Shown piece by piece: positions 1 through 8,711 of a DNA stretch of 64,000 bases. How positions within the stretch are numbered: position 1 is the first letter of the stretch; each line of letters starts with the position of its first letter. The translations under genes were made by a program, and so were the position numbers. The notes below the pieces were generated by a model. That model was not told the origin of the DNA, made no database searches, and saw nothing but the letters and a program-made list of their open reading frames with translations. The DNA is from Epilithonimonas zeae (GTDB lineage Bacteria > Bacteroidota > Bacteroidia > Flavobacteriales > Weeksellaceae), in contig NZ_FSRK01000002.1 in NCBI RefSeq assembly GCF_900141765.1, positions 496,001 to 560,000 on the forward strand, written 5' to 3'.

Positions 1-617
1 AATCTGCTCCACATTTTAAAATTGATGTTCAGAAATTGGATTGTGATTTCTTCGTTTTCTCGGGACACAAAATGTACGCACCAATGGGAACTGGAATTCT
101 TTATGGTAAAGAATCTGTTTTGGAAAATCTTCATCCATTCCACGGTGGTGGCGAAATGATTGCAGTTTGCAGTTTCGAGAAAACAACTTATGCCGGCTTG
201 CCTTTCAAATTCGAAGCTGGAACACCTAACGTTGGTGGAAATATCGCTTTGGGTTCAGCTGTTGATTTCATCAATCAAATTGGTCACGACAGTCTTCAAA
301 TTCACGAAAACGAACTTCTGACTTACGCTCAGAAAAAACTTCTGGAACTTGACGGAATCAAAATTTATGGAGAAAAAGCCAACAGAACTGGTGTTGTTTC
401 TTTCAATCTGGAAGGCGCAGGAATTGCTTCTGACACAGGAATGATTCTCGACAAAATGGGAATTGCTGTGAGAACCGGACATCATTGTACACAACCAATT
501 ATGGATTTCTTCAATATTGCCGGAACTGTTCGTGCAAGTTTTGCAGTTTACAATACTTTGGAAGAAATTGATATCTTGGTCGAAGGTGTGAAAAAAGCAC
601 AGAGAATGTTGGTGTAA
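1..617 (+). CDS. sufS: Cysteine desulfurase SufS, C-terminal part (5' end outside window)
   Basis: PLP-dependent cysteine desulfurase that delivers persulfide sulfur to the SUF iron-sulfur assembly machinery in the cytosol. The frame is open from base 3, so the N-terminal half lies upstream of the window. The PLP-binding lysine is visible in SGHK (codon 69-71). The catalytic cysteine is in RTGHHCTQP (codon 486-488). The short loop around that cysteine and the ending RASFAVYNT fit SufS (group II) rather than IscS. A short intergenic region with repeats follows. The family assignment is firm; the rest of the suf operon is not visible. Confidence 0.93.
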   Translation, partial: SAPHFKIDVQKLDCDFFVFSGHKMYAPMGTGILYGKESVLENLHPFHGGGEMIAVCSFEKTTYAGLPFKFEAGTPNVGGNIALGSAVDFINQIGHDSLQIHENELLTYAQKKLLELDGIKIYGEKANRTGVVSFNLEGAGIASDTGMILDKMGIAVRTGHHCTQPIMDFFNIAGTVRASFAVYNTLEEIDILVEGVKKAQRMLV

Positions 618-634
618 TTTATATAAAAGTATAT

Positions 635-706
635 TTCTCGCAGATTAGGCTAATTTTGCAGATGAACTTTATTGAAAATCTGTTTAATCTACTGAATCAG
701 CGAGAA
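635..706. repeat. Long imperfect inverted repeat after sufS
   Basis: The ends TTCTCGC and GCGAGAA and inner segments rich in 'cagatt' and 'aatctg' form an imperfect dyad of about 72 bases with no coding potential. It resembles 'cgcagatt..gcagat' intergenic repeats common in flavobacterial genomes (from memory, not checked). It could be a non-autonomous repeat or simply the 3' structure of the suf transcript. Confidence 0.5.
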
Positions 707-720
707 TAAATAATACTTAC

Positions 721-753
721 AACCCTTTCAGAGTTTCAAACTCTGAAAGGGTT
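721..753. terminator. Perfect 15-bp hairpin between sufS and lon
   Basis: A 15-base arm (721-735) is perfectly complementary to 739-753 around a 3-base loop. Only a short T-rich tract follows on the plus strand, so it may terminate sufS transcription or be a palindromic repeat unit. The rest of 618-906 shows no gene. Confidence 0.55.
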
Positions 754-906
754 TATTATTAAACTGACAAATTGTATTATTTTTTCTGATGGCATAGCTC
801 TTGCGAAATTATAATCCAACATAGAACCAGATTGATTTTCTAAGAAATATAGAGAATCAATCTTTATATCAATTAAGATTAATGACAATATGTCATCAAC
901 TATATT

Positions 907-3309
907 ATGACAGAATTTGAAAATATCAATTTTGAAGAGATTCTTGACGAAGGTCTTGGAATAATTGCTGAAGAAATTAATTTTTCTGACTTCGATACTA
1001 AGGAAAGTGATGAATCTCAAAATCTTTTCCCGATTCTTCCCGTAAGAAATATGGTAATGTTCCCCAAAGTGGTAATTCCAATTACAGCAGGAAGAGAAAA
1101 ATCCAAAAAATTGCTGGAGGAAGCTCAAAAGGAAAATAAATTCATTGGAATCATCAGTCAGAAAAATCCGAATGAGGAAAATCCAACTGAGAAAGACCTT
1201 TACACTATCGGAACTTTGGCAAAGATTATCAAAATCATCAAACTTCCGGAAGGCAATATTACAGCTATTACGAGAGGTGTTCAGAGATTCAAAGTCAAAA
1301 AAATGGTTTCTCAGGAGCCTTATTTTCTTGCTGAAATCACAAAACAAAAAGACTCTCAACCAAAAGATAAAGAAGAATTTTCTGCATTGATGGACAACAT
1401 CAAGGATTTGGCAGAAAAAATCATCAACATCGACCCAAACATTCCGAATGCGGCGCAGTTTGCTCTTAAAAATATTGACGGACAGGAAGATTTATTGAAT
1501 TTCGTTTCAGCCAACGGTAATTTTTCTTCGGATAAGAAACAAAGATTGCTAGACGAAAAAACCTTGATTGGACGTGCAAAAACATTGTACGAATTGATGC
1601 ACGACGATTTCCGTCATTTGGAACTGAAGAATCAGATTCATCAGAAAACAAGCAAAGACCTTGATAAGCAACAACGTGAATATTTCTTGAATCAGCAAAT
1701 CAAAACGATTCAAGACGAATTAGGTGGCGGTGCAGAATCTGACGCAGACGAATTCAAGAAAAAAGCTGAAAAAATAACTTGGAACGCCGAAGTTGAAAAT
1801 CATTTCCAAAAGGAACTTCAAAGACTTCAACGCCAGCATCCTAATTCTCCGGACTATAATGTTCAGAGAAATTATCTGGATTTTTTCACAGACTTGCCTT
1901 GGGAAAAATATTCCAAAGATCATTTTGATTTGAAAAAAGCAGAAAAGCTTTTGGATAAAGAACATTTTGGACTAGAAGATATCAAGAAAAGAATTTTGGA
2001 ACACATCGCGGTTCTGAAATTAAAAAACGATATGAAGTCGCCAATTCTTTGTTTGGTTGGTCCTCCGGGAGTTGGTAAAACCTCACTTGGGAAGTCGATT
2101 GCGGATTCTTTGGGAAGAAAATATGTTCGAGTTTCTCTTGGCGGATTACACGACGAAAGCGAAATCCGTGGACACAGAAAAACTTACATCGGAGCAATGG
2201 CGGGAAGAATTCTTCAATCCATTAAGAAATCCGGAACATCGAATCCTGTGATTGTTTTGGATGAGATTGATAAAATCGGACAAGGTATTCACGGTGACCC
2301 AAGTTCAGCGTTGCTAGAAGTTCTTGACCCTGAGCAAAATAGTAATTTCTATGATAACTTCTTGGAAATGGGTTACGACCTTTCCAAAGTGATGTTTATT
2401 GCGACAGCCAACTCACTTTCGTCTGTTCAACGTCCGCTTTTGGATAGAATGGAAATCATTAGCATTGCAGGTTATACTTTGGAAGAGAAAATCGAAATTG
2501 CTAAAAGACACTTAATCAAAAAACAACTTCAGGAAAATGGTTTGGATGCTAAATCCTTAAAACTAGGAAATACTGAATTGAAACATATTATCGATGCTCA
2601 TACTTCGGAAAGTGGAGTAAGAACATTGGAGAAAAGAATTGCTGGCGTTGCCCGTTGGGTCGCTTTGCAGTTGGCAATGGAAAATGAATTTGACCCGAAA
2701 ATCTCCGTTGAAAAGGTGGACGAAATCCTTGGAGTTCCAAGACCAAAAACTTTAGCTGAAATCACAGATGTTCCGGGTGTTGTAACTGGATTGGCTTGGA
2801 CAAGTGTCGGTGGTGATATTTTGTTCATCGAAAGTATTCTTTCCAAAGGAAAAGGCGGACTGACAATGACCGGAAATCTTGGAAACGTGATGAAAGAATC
2901 TGCAACGATTGCATTGGAATTCATCAAAGCTCATTATGAAGAATTAGGAATTTCTGAAGAAGATATTGAGAAGAAAAACATCCACGTTCACGTTCCGGAA
3001 GGCGCAACACCAAAAGATGGACCTTCTGCCGGAATTGCAATGTTAACATCAATGGTTTCAAGCTACAAAAACAAAAAAGTGAAATCTCATCTGGCAATGA
3101 CCGGCGAAATTACACTCCGTGGAAAAGTGTTGCCTGTTGGCGGAATCAAAGAAAAATTGTTGGCTGCAACTAGAGCAGGAATTAAGGAAGTAATTCTTTG
3201 TGAGGCTAATAGAAAAGATGTTGAGGAAATCAAAAAAGATTATCTTAAAAATCTAAAAGTTAACTATGTCAGTAATATGAGCGAAGTGATTGAAATCGCT
3301 TTGAAATAA
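907..3309 (+). CDS. lon: ATP-dependent Lon protease
   Basis: Cytosolic ATP-dependent serine protease that degrades misfolded and regulatory proteins. Its 800 residues show the LON substrate-binding N-domain (FPILPVRNMVMFP, from about residue 41), a AAA+ module with Walker A GPPGVGKT at 385-392 and Walker B VIVLDEID near 448, and a C-terminal protease domain. The catalytic dyad is Ser707 in PKDGPSAG and Lys750 in GGIKEK; the 43-residue spacing equals that of the E. coli enzyme. The start at 907 gives a normal-length protein. It is a single gene followed by its own terminator. Confidence 0.97.
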   Translation: MTEFENINFEEILDEGLGIIAEEINFSDFDTKESDESQNLFPILPVRNMVMFPKVVIPITAGREKSKKLLEEAQKENKFIGIISQKNPNEENPTEKDLYTIGTLAKIIKIIKLPEGNITAITRGVQRFKVKKMVSQEPYFLAEITKQKDSQPKDKEEFSALMDNIKDLAEKIINIDPNIPNAAQFALKNIDGQEDLLNFVSANGNFSSDKKQRLLDEKTLIGRAKTLYELMHDDFRHLELKNQIHQKTSKDLDKQQREYFLNQQIKTIQDELGGGAESDADEFKKKAEKITWNAEVENHFQKELQRLQRQHPNSPDYNVQRNYLDFFTDLPWEKYSKDHFDLKKAEKLLDKEHFGLEDIKKRILEHIAVLKLKNDMKSPILCLVGPPGVGKTSLGKSIADSLGRKYVRVSLGGLHDESEIRGHRKTYIGAMAGRILQSIKKSGTSNPVIVLDEIDKIGQGIHGDPSSALLEVLDPEQNSNFYDNFLEMGYDLSKVMFIATANSLSSVQRPLLDRMEIISIAGYTLEEKIEIAKRHLIKKQLQENGLDAKSLKLGNTELKHIIDAHTSESGVRTLEKRIAGVARWVALQLAMENEFDPKISVEKVDEILGVPRPKTLAEITDVPGVVTGLAWTSVGGDILFIESILSKGKGGLTMTGNLGNVMKESATIALEFIKAHYEELGISEEDIEKKNIHVHVPEGATPKDGPSAGIAMLTSMVSSYKNKKVKSHLAMTGEITLRGKVLPVGGIKEKLLAATRAGIKEVILCEANRKDVEEIKKDYLKNLKVNYVSNMSEVIEIALK

Positions 3310-3335
3310 ACTTTAGACTTAATTTTATAAATATT

Positions 3336-3367
3336 ATCCGTTCAGAAATTCTGAGCGGATTTTTTTA
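3336..3367 (+). terminator. Rho-independent terminator after lon
   Basis: A 10-bp stem (3336-3345 with 3351-3360, one G-T pair) with a 5-base loop is followed by a run of seven T, 27 bases after the lon stop codon. Confidence 0.85.
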
Positions 3368-3419
3368 TTTTCAAATTCAATCCAAAATTTTTATAAATTC
3401 GTCAATTATATCGTTTCAT

Positions 3420-5162
3420 ATGAAAAAAATTTATTCCGGATTTTTATTTTCTTTGCTTTTTCTGAATTCCTTTAATGCTCAGGAAGTTCTTCCAAAAGGT
3501 TTGACACAAGAAGAAAAGCTTCTTCTTCCAAATTATAAGTTTACAGAAACCAAAAGAACACCTGCTCCGACTTCTCCTGTAAGAACATCGGCTCAATGGG
3601 AAGAAGTTGAATATCTGGTTATTAGATGGACCACTCAATACCAAAATATTCAAAGGCAGATTGTACAGGCTGCTGTTAAAGAATGTAAAGTTCTGATTGC
3701 CACAACTTCCGAAAATACAGTTCGCACTTATTTGACAAACAATGGCGTTGACTTAACGAATGTCCGATTTCTGAATGCCAATACAAACAGTATCTGGATT
3801 AGAGATTACGCTGCGAACACGGTTTATTCTAATGATGTTGGAGAACGTGCTTTGGTAGACTGGATTTATAATCGTCCGCGTCCTTTGGATAATACTTTGC
3901 CGACAAGTCACGCAGCGTATGTCGGCGTTCCTCTTTATGTGACCGATACTTCACCCAACGATTTGGTAAACACAGGAGGAAATTTTATGTCAGACGGAAT
4001 GGGAAATGCATTTGCATCGAAATTAATTTTGGATGAAAATAAAACCGGAAATTCTTACGGCGTAAGTGCAAAAACCGAAGAACAGGTCGATAAAATTCTC
4101 AAAGATTATATGGGAATCAGTTCTTATCGTAAAATGACTGTTTTGCCTTACGACGAGATTCATCATATTGATATGCATATGAAATTGTTGGATGAGGAAA
4201 CGATTCTTGTGAGCCAATATCCGGAAGGCATTGCAGATGGACCTCAAATCAAACAAAACATCGATTATATTAAAAATACCTTCAAAACACCTTTTGGAAA
4301 TGATTATGACATCAAATGGATTCCGGCTCCGGCAAGTACAACCGGCGCTTATCCGAATACCGGCGGAGCATACAGAACTTATACGAATGCCGTAATCATT
4401 AACAAAACTATTTTGGTTCCAACTTATCGTCCAGAAGTGGATGAACCGGCTCTCAATATTTATAAACAACTGATGCCGGGTTACACGGTTGTGGGGATAG
4501 ATGTTGACAACTCTGGCGAGGATTTGATAAGTTTAAGTGGTGCGATTCATTGTATTACGCACACGATTGGCGTGGCTGACCCGCTTTGGATAGCACATTC
4601 TAAAATTAAAAATGTCAATAGTTTAAGTGTTCCTGTGGAAGCTCAAATCAAGCATAATTCCGGAATTGCTCAAGCCAAAGTTTTTTGGAGAGAATCCGGT
4701 GATATCGGTTTTCAGGAAACGAGTATGAATAATTCTGTTGAAAGCAAATGGACTGCTAATCTTTCCCTTCCTTCAACCTCGAAGAAAATCGAATATTATA
4801 TCTGGGCTCAGGCCAATTCCGGAAAATCTATAACGAGACCTATTGTTGCTCCGGAAGGTTATTGGACATTTGATGTGGCTCAACTTTCTGTAGAAGATTT
4901 GAACAGTAAAAACATCGAAGGACCTTTTCCAAATCCTGCCAATAATAAAGTTTCATTTAATTTTAAAAATATCTGCGGAGACATCAATGTTTCTATTCAT
5001 AATGTTCTTGGACAAAAACTTTCTGAACAAAAAATAAATAGTAGTAATGGAACTATTTCATTAGACTTAAATCCAAAATGGAGTGGCGTACTTTTGATAA
5101 CTTTGGAAGGAAAATTTGGAAAAGTGACAAAGAAATTAATCAAGAAATCTGATTTGAATTAA
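3420..5162 (+). CDS. Secreted peptidylarginine deiminase-like protein with T9SS sorting domain
   Basis: Member of the agmatine deiminase / bacterial peptidylarginine deiminase (PAD_porph) family, which converts guanidino groups to ureido groups. A signal peptide (MKKIYSGFLFSLLFLNSFNAQ) starts the 580-residue protein. Likely catalytic residues are Asp129 (IWIRDY), His249 and Asp251 (HHIDMH) and Cys378 (AIHCITHT). An NRPRP motif at 151-155 lies where this family contacts substrate. From about residue 496 a T9SS type-A sorting domain follows (PFPNPANNKVSF ... KKLIKK), so the protein should be exported and attached to the surface or released. Export makes a role on extracellular peptides more likely than agmatine catabolism; the substrate is inferred. 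The start at 3420 is set by the signal peptide. Confidence 0.85.
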   Translation: MKKIYSGFLFSLLFLNSFNAQEVLPKGLTQEEKLLLPNYKFTETKRTPAPTSPVRTSAQWEEVEYLVIRWTTQYQNIQRQIVQAAVKECKVLIATTSENTVRTYLTNNGVDLTNVRFLNANTNSIWIRDYAANTVYSNDVGERALVDWIYNRPRPLDNTLPTSHAAYVGVPLYVTDTSPNDLVNTGGNFMSDGMGNAFASKLILDENKTGNSYGVSAKTEEQVDKILKDYMGISSYRKMTVLPYDEIHHIDMHMKLLDEETILVSQYPEGIADGPQIKQNIDYIKNTFKTPFGNDYDIKWIPAPASTTGAYPNTGGAYRTYTNAVIINKTILVPTYRPEVDEPALNIYKQLMPGYTVVGIDVDNSGEDLISLSGAIHCITHTIGVADPLWIAHSKIKNVNSLSVPVEAQIKHNSGIAQAKVFWRESGDIGFQETSMNNSVESKWTANLSLPSTSKKIEYYIWAQANSGKSITRPIVAPEGYWTFDVAQLSVEDLNSKNIEGPFPNPANNKVSFNFKNICGDINVSIHNVLGQKLSEQKINSSNGTISLDLNPKWSGVLLITLEGKFGKVTKKLIKKSDLN

Positions 5163-5185
5163 GACTAACTTTAAAACTATATTAT

Positions 5186-5563
5186 ATGAAAATTGTAAAA
5201 TTCGTTCTTTGCTTACTTTTCGGATTTATGTTTATCAATGCCGGATTAGACAAGTTTCTGCATTATATGCCAATGCCGGAAATGAAACCGGAGCAAATAA
5301 AATTGTTTGCTGCTTTTGGAGAAATCGTTTGGTTGATGCCATTAATTGGTTTAGTCGAATTGATTGGAGGAATATTGTTCATCATTCCAAAAACCAGAGC
5401 TTTGGGCGCAATAGTTATCTTACCCGTACTGGTAGGAATTGTACTTCACAACTTCACTTTATTTCCAACAAATGAAGGTAGAATTATCGCAGTTATTCTT
5501 TTATTAATCAATATTTGGGTACTGATTGATAACCGAGAAAAATACAAAGCCTTATTAAGCTAA
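5186..5563 (+). CDS. DoxX-like small membrane protein
   Basis: A 125-residue hydrophobic protein with about four transmembrane segments and the DoxX-like pattern of an N-terminal helix ending in FINAGLDKF, then GLVELIGGILFIIPKTRALGA. DoxX-type proteins are inner-membrane proteins of poorly defined, often redox-linked function. It lies 23 bases after the deiminase gene on the same strand, so the two are probably cotranscribed, and it ends at a bidirectional terminator. No catalytic motif is visible. Confidence 0.75.
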   Translation: MKIVKFVLCLLFGFMFINAGLDKFLHYMPMPEMKPEQIKLFAAFGEIVWLMPLIGLVELIGGILFIIPKTRALGAIVILPVLVGIVLHNFTLFPTNEGRIIAVILLLINIWVLIDNREKYKALLS

Positions 5564-5568
5564 AAAAT

Positions 5569-5599
5569 AAAAGGGAAGATTGATTTAATCTTCCCTTTT
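5569..5599. terminator. Bidirectional terminator between convergent genes
   Basis: A perfect 13-bp stem (5569-5581 with 5587-5599) with a 5-base loop has A-rich and T-rich flanks on both sides. It serves the DoxX gene on the plus strand and the hydrolase on the minus strand. Confidence 0.85.
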
Positions 5600-5602
5600 C
5601 TA

Positions 5603-6397
5603 TTATAATTGCTCAATTGCTTTTACAACTCTATCTTTGTCAACAACCATCGCTTGGATATGTTCTCCAGAAAATTCTAAAAACTGTTTAGGTTCTGGTG
5701 CATTATTATAAATGACTTGCCCGTGTTCAAAAGGAACTGTCGAGTCGCCTTTGCTGTAAAGAAATAATTTTGGAAGTCCTTTCAAAGCTTTAACATCTTC
5801 TTTCGCCGAGTAAGGAGAAATCACATATTTCTCAATAACTTCTTTCATTTCCGGTTTAAATTTGATGGCAATATCTGTGAAAGAGGACATTCCGCCGTCC
5901 AAAATCAGTCCTGAGATTTTAGCCTGATTATCTTTAGCCAGGTGTGTCGAAATCTGAGAGCCCAAAGAAGCTCCATAAATATAGATTTTTGTATTCTTGA
6001 TATCTTGTCGGGTCAATAGATAATTGAACATTTTTTGACCATCTTCTGCCACATTCTGGTGTGTTGGTTTTCCTGTTGATTTTCCGTAACCTCTAACATC
6101 TACCATTACAACCTGAAATCCATCTTCAACCAAGGGTTTAGTAATATATTGATAAGTGGAGATATTTCCTGCCGCTCCATGGAAAAATAAAATGGTTTTT
6201 GAGATTGATTTTGATTCTGGCTTCAAAACAACTGCTGTAATGGTATCATTTTCTACAGGCAGACTTACATTTTCGATATTTTTGAATTCCAAAGGTTTCA
6301 TTTCTTTTTTTGGCTGATAGAATTTGTCATCCATTTGAGCTCTAGAAAAAAATGATAATAAAATTAAGAATAGAGAAAAGAATACTGATGTTTTCAT
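5603..6397 (-). CDS. Secreted alpha/beta hydrolase
   Basis: Serine hydrolase of the alpha/beta fold, 264 residues from the chosen start. The start at 6397 is preferred over 6445 because it begins a clean signal peptide (MKTSVFFSLFLILLSFFSRAQ) and leaves a promoter box upstream. The nucleophile elbow is GASLGS, the oxyanion-side motif is FFHGAAGN, and the acid and histidine are in YSKGDSTVPF and GEHIQAM. The fold resembles prolyl-oligopeptidase-like or BAAT-like esterases; the substrate is unknown. The gene is monocistronic with an unusual direct-repeat operator-like site upstream. Confidence 0.85.
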   Translation of the reverse strand: MKTSVFFSLFLILLSFFSRAQMDDKFYQPKKEMKPLEFKNIENVSLPVENDTITAVVLKPESKSISKTILFFHGAAGNISTYQYITKPLVEDGFQVVMVDVRGYGKSTGKPTHQNVAEDGQKMFNYLLTRQDIKNTKIYIYGASLGSQISTHLAKDNQAKISGLILDGGMSSFTDIAIKFKPEMKEVIEKYVISPYSAKEDVKALKGLPKLFLYSKGDSTVPFEHGQVIYNNAPEPKQFLEFSGEHIQAMVVDKDRVVKAIEQL

Positions 6398-6420
6398 TGT
6401 TTTAAATTTATTTGATGGTT

Positions 6421-6428
6421 CAAAAGTA
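6421..6428 (-). promoter_or_regulatory. -7 promoter box (TACTTTTG) for the alpha/beta hydrolase
   Basis: On the minus strand the bases read TACTTTTG, matching the Bacteroidota -7 consensus TAnnTTTG, 23 bases upstream of the start codon. No good -33 TTG is seen, which suits an activator-dependent promoter. Confidence 0.5.
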
Positions 6429-6456
6429 GAATGCCTGAACATCAAAAAGAAAATTA

Positions 6457-6490
6457 TCCGACCGAACCTGCGAAAACTCCGACCGAACTG
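6457..6490 (-). promoter_or_regulatory. Tandem direct repeat, LytTR-type operator candidate
   Basis: The 11-mer GTTCGGTCGGA occurs twice on the minus strand (6488-6478 and 6467-6457) with a 21-base period. The distal copy reads ACAGTTCGG, which fits the 9-bp half-site pattern known for LytTR (AgrA/LytR-type) response regulators, whose half-sites also repeat every 21 bp. The proximal copy fits less well before its GTT. The site lies immediately upstream of the expected -33 region of the hydrolase promoter. Confidence 0.45.
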
Positions 6491-6507
6491 TAGAATTCTC
6501 GGATAAA

Positions 6508-6537
6508 AAAAGAGACTTAATTAATTAAGTCTCTTTT
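6508..6537 (-). terminator. Terminator after psd
   Basis: A perfect 30-base palindrome (15-base arms) stands 20 bases past the psd stop codon and is followed by a T-run on the minus strand. It closes the LUD-cdsA-psd unit. Confidence 0.8.
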
Positions 6538-6556
6538 AATTTATATTGATGAAATA

Positions 6557-7210
6557 TTAATCTTTCATTCTTGCGATAACGTCCAAACCACCTTTGGTCT
6601 TATCTCCGATTTTACAAAGGATTTCTGTATCCAAAGGAAGGAAAACATCCATTCTGGAACCAAACTTAATGAATCCGAATTCGTGTCCTGCTTTCGCCGT
6701 ATCCTGAACATTACAATAGAAAACAATTCTTCTCGCCACATAACCCGCAATCTGGCGGAAAACCACTTGATGATTGGTCAAACTTTTTACAGCGACTGTA
6801 GTTCTTTCGTTCTCTGTAGAAGATTTTTCGTGCCACGCAACCAGATATTTTCCTGGGTGGTACTTTTTGTAATTCACTTCTCCACTAACAGGGTAACGGC
6901 AGATATGAACATTCAGCGGTGACATAAAAATAGAAATCTGAATACAGTTAGCTTTCAAAACCTCATCTTCGAAAACTTCTTTTATCATTACCACTTTTCC
7001 GTCAACAGGGGCGATTACATTTTCTGTGTGGTCCAAAATAGCTCTTGTAGGAACTCGGAAAAACCAGAAAATCAATCCTAACATCACCAATAATGGAATT
7101 AGAATAACCAAAGACCATAATTGTAAATAATAAATAGATATGGTTCCGATAAATGCAATGAACAAAATTGCAACAATCAAGGTTCCTTTCGATTCTTTAT
7201 GAAGTTTCAT
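6557..7210 (-). CDS. psd: Phosphatidylserine decarboxylase proenzyme (short form)
   Basis: Converts phosphatidylserine to phosphatidylethanolamine at the inner membrane. The protein has 217 residues, the length of the short PSD-A type. Two hydrophobic helices (about residues 10-52) precede the core motif APVDGKV (67-73), and the autocatalytic cleavage site is Gly184-Ser185 in FIKFGSRMD, which would yield the pyruvoyl alpha chain. The gene begins 10 bases after cdsA, and the two steps belong to the same phospholipid pathway. A terminator follows. Confidence 0.95.
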   Translation of the reverse strand: MKLHKESKGTLIVAILFIAFIGTISIYYLQLWSLVILIPLLVMLGLIFWFFRVPTRAILDHTENVIAPVDGKVVMIKEVFEDEVLKANCIQISIFMSPLNVHICRYPVSGEVNYKKYHPGKYLVAWHEKSSTENERTTVAVKSLTNHQVVFRQIAGYVARRIVFYCNVQDTAKAGHEFGFIKFGSRMDVFLPLDTEILCKIGDKTKGGLDVIARMKD

Positions 7211-7220
7211 ATAATTAATT

Positions 7221-8096
7221 TTAAACCAATTTTTCTAAAATAAAATATAAGTAAATAACCGGCGCACAAATGATAAAACTGTCCAATCTATCAAGAATAC
7301 CACCGTGACCCGGAATAATATTTCCACTGTCTTTAACCGCAAAACTACGCTTTAACTGACTTTCTACCAAATCTCCCAACGGAGCGAATACAGAAACAAG
7401 GAATCCAACAATCATCCAATTCCCTCTCAGTTCAGGGAAATATTGTTCTACAAAGAAGCCTAAAACTAATGTCAGAATTACACCCCCGGCAAAACCTTCC
7501 CAAGTTTTTTTAGGCGAAATTCTTGGTGCCATTTTATGTTTTCCGAAGAATTTTCCTGTGAGATAAGCAAAAGTATCACTGCTCCAAATCAAAACAAAAA
7601 GCATAAAAACTTCTAAAGTAAAAGGCTTACTTGGATCCAGTGTACTAAATTTTGGCAACCCTAAAGCAAAACCAAAAGGCAAAGCCAAATAAACGACTGT
7701 GAAAATCAGTTTACCATTCTCGAAGTAAAGTTCTCTGGAATATTTGAAAAGAGTAATCGCTGCAATTGGAATTAACGCCAAAGACAACATCTCGCTGAAG
7801 TTATAATCAAAGAAAAAACCGTGATAGAAAAAGCGTTTCGTGAATTTGTAATAGATAAATGCAGCAATAGGGAAAACCAGCCATTTGTAAATGCTGTTAT
7901 CAAATTTCATAATCTTGATACATTCATAAAGTCCTACAACTAGGAAAAATGTTATCAAACCATAAAAAAGATATTGCTGCTTGACTTCTGGCAAAAAGCT
8001 GCTGAACAGATATTCTCCCAAAGGTGTGGTACAAATCGCTATTACCAGAACATATACAAGTCCTGAAATAGAACGCTGAATGAAATTTTTATCCAA
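7221..8096 (-). CDS. cdsA: Phosphatidate cytidylyltransferase
   Basis: Integral membrane enzyme that makes CDP-diacylglycerol from phosphatidic acid and CTP. Its 291 residues contain about eight transmembrane helices and the family signature SPKKTWEGFAGG, followed by the conserved C-terminal HGGILDRLDS, which carries the metal-binding aspartate. It sits 9 bases after the LUD gene and 10 bases before psd, giving two steps of phosphatidylethanolamine synthesis side by side. Confidence 0.96.
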   Translation of the reverse strand: MDKNFIQRSISGLVYVLVIAICTTPLGEYLFSSFLPEVKQQYLFYGLITFFLVVGLYECIKIMKFDNSIYKWLVFPIAAFIYYKFTKRFFYHGFFFDYNFSEMLSLALIPIAAITLFKYSRELYFENGKLIFTVVYLALPFGFALGLPKFSTLDPSKPFTLEVFMLFVLIWSSDTFAYLTGKFFGKHKMAPRISPKKTWEGFAGGVILTLVLGFFVEQYFPELRGNWMIVGFLVSVFAPLGDLVESQLKRSFAVKDSGNIIPGHGGILDRLDSFIICAPVIYLYFILEKLV

Positions 8097-8105
8097 AACT
8101 GAAAT

Positions 8106-8684
8106 TTAATCTTCCAGCAAAAGTAAGAAAAGTTTGGTATTATCCTTATTAGGAGTATCCAATTTGGACTGGCTTCCGCTGATAGAAGTCAAATTCTTAA
8201 GGTTTCCTGCACGTTTTACCTTCATCATCGCTTCGTTCAAATTGCTCGCAATCTGAGAAACATTGGCCATAATGATGATTTTGCTTGGTAGGCGTGAGGA
8301 GTGATAATGAAGAATATTATTATGAGAAAGCATTATTCTGCCATCAAAAGCAATCAGATATTCGCAAGTGATAAAAGCGGCGTCGTTATCTTCTGTGAGT
8401 TCAGGAGAGTTTGTTGTTTTGATAACATCCAGAAAATTTTTCAAGTCCTGATCCCAGCAAAACACGTTATTAATTTGCTCGATTTTTACAATCTGATTAA
8501 GCGTCTGCAAAGCTTCTGACTCATCAGCACAATAATTGAAAAAGCCACCAGAATGCGTAAAAAGCTGCGCAAATTTATAATCCAAATCTGCATCACGAAG
8601 CTGATCCGCCAGTTTTGTTACATCTGGTTCGACCTCTTCGGGCTGGTTCATTATCTTATTTACGATTTTCTTAAACAGACTCAA
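8106..8684 (-). CDS. LUD (LutC-like) domain protein
   Basis: A 192-residue soluble protein resembling the LUD domain of LutB/LutC lactate-utilisation proteins, with the recognisable segments DAAFITCEYLIAFDGRIML and LPSKIIIMANVSQIASNL. No cysteine cluster for an iron-sulfur centre is seen, and no lutA/lutB partner lies nearby. In flavobacteria a LUD protein between ftsH and cdsA is a recurrent neighbour (recalled, not checked). Its precise function is unknown. It begins a unit with cdsA and psd. Confidence 0.7.
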   Translation of the reverse strand: MSLFKKIVNKIMNQPEEVEPDVTKLADQLRDADLDYKFAQLFTHSGGFFNYCADESEALQTLNQIVKIEQINNVFCWDQDLKNFLDVIKTTNSPELTEDNDAAFITCEYLIAFDGRIMLSHNNILHYHSSRLPSKIIIMANVSQIASNLNEAMMKVKRAGNLKNLTSISGSQSKLDTPNKDNTKLFLLLLED

Positions 8685-8711
8685 TTTCTGTGCTTTTTTT
8701 ATTAATTATTA

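Noticed and set aside
4023-4469. Long antisense reading frame inside the deiminase gene
   Set aside because: No family motifs, composition of a reverse reading, and the sense gene is clearly coding over the whole stretch.
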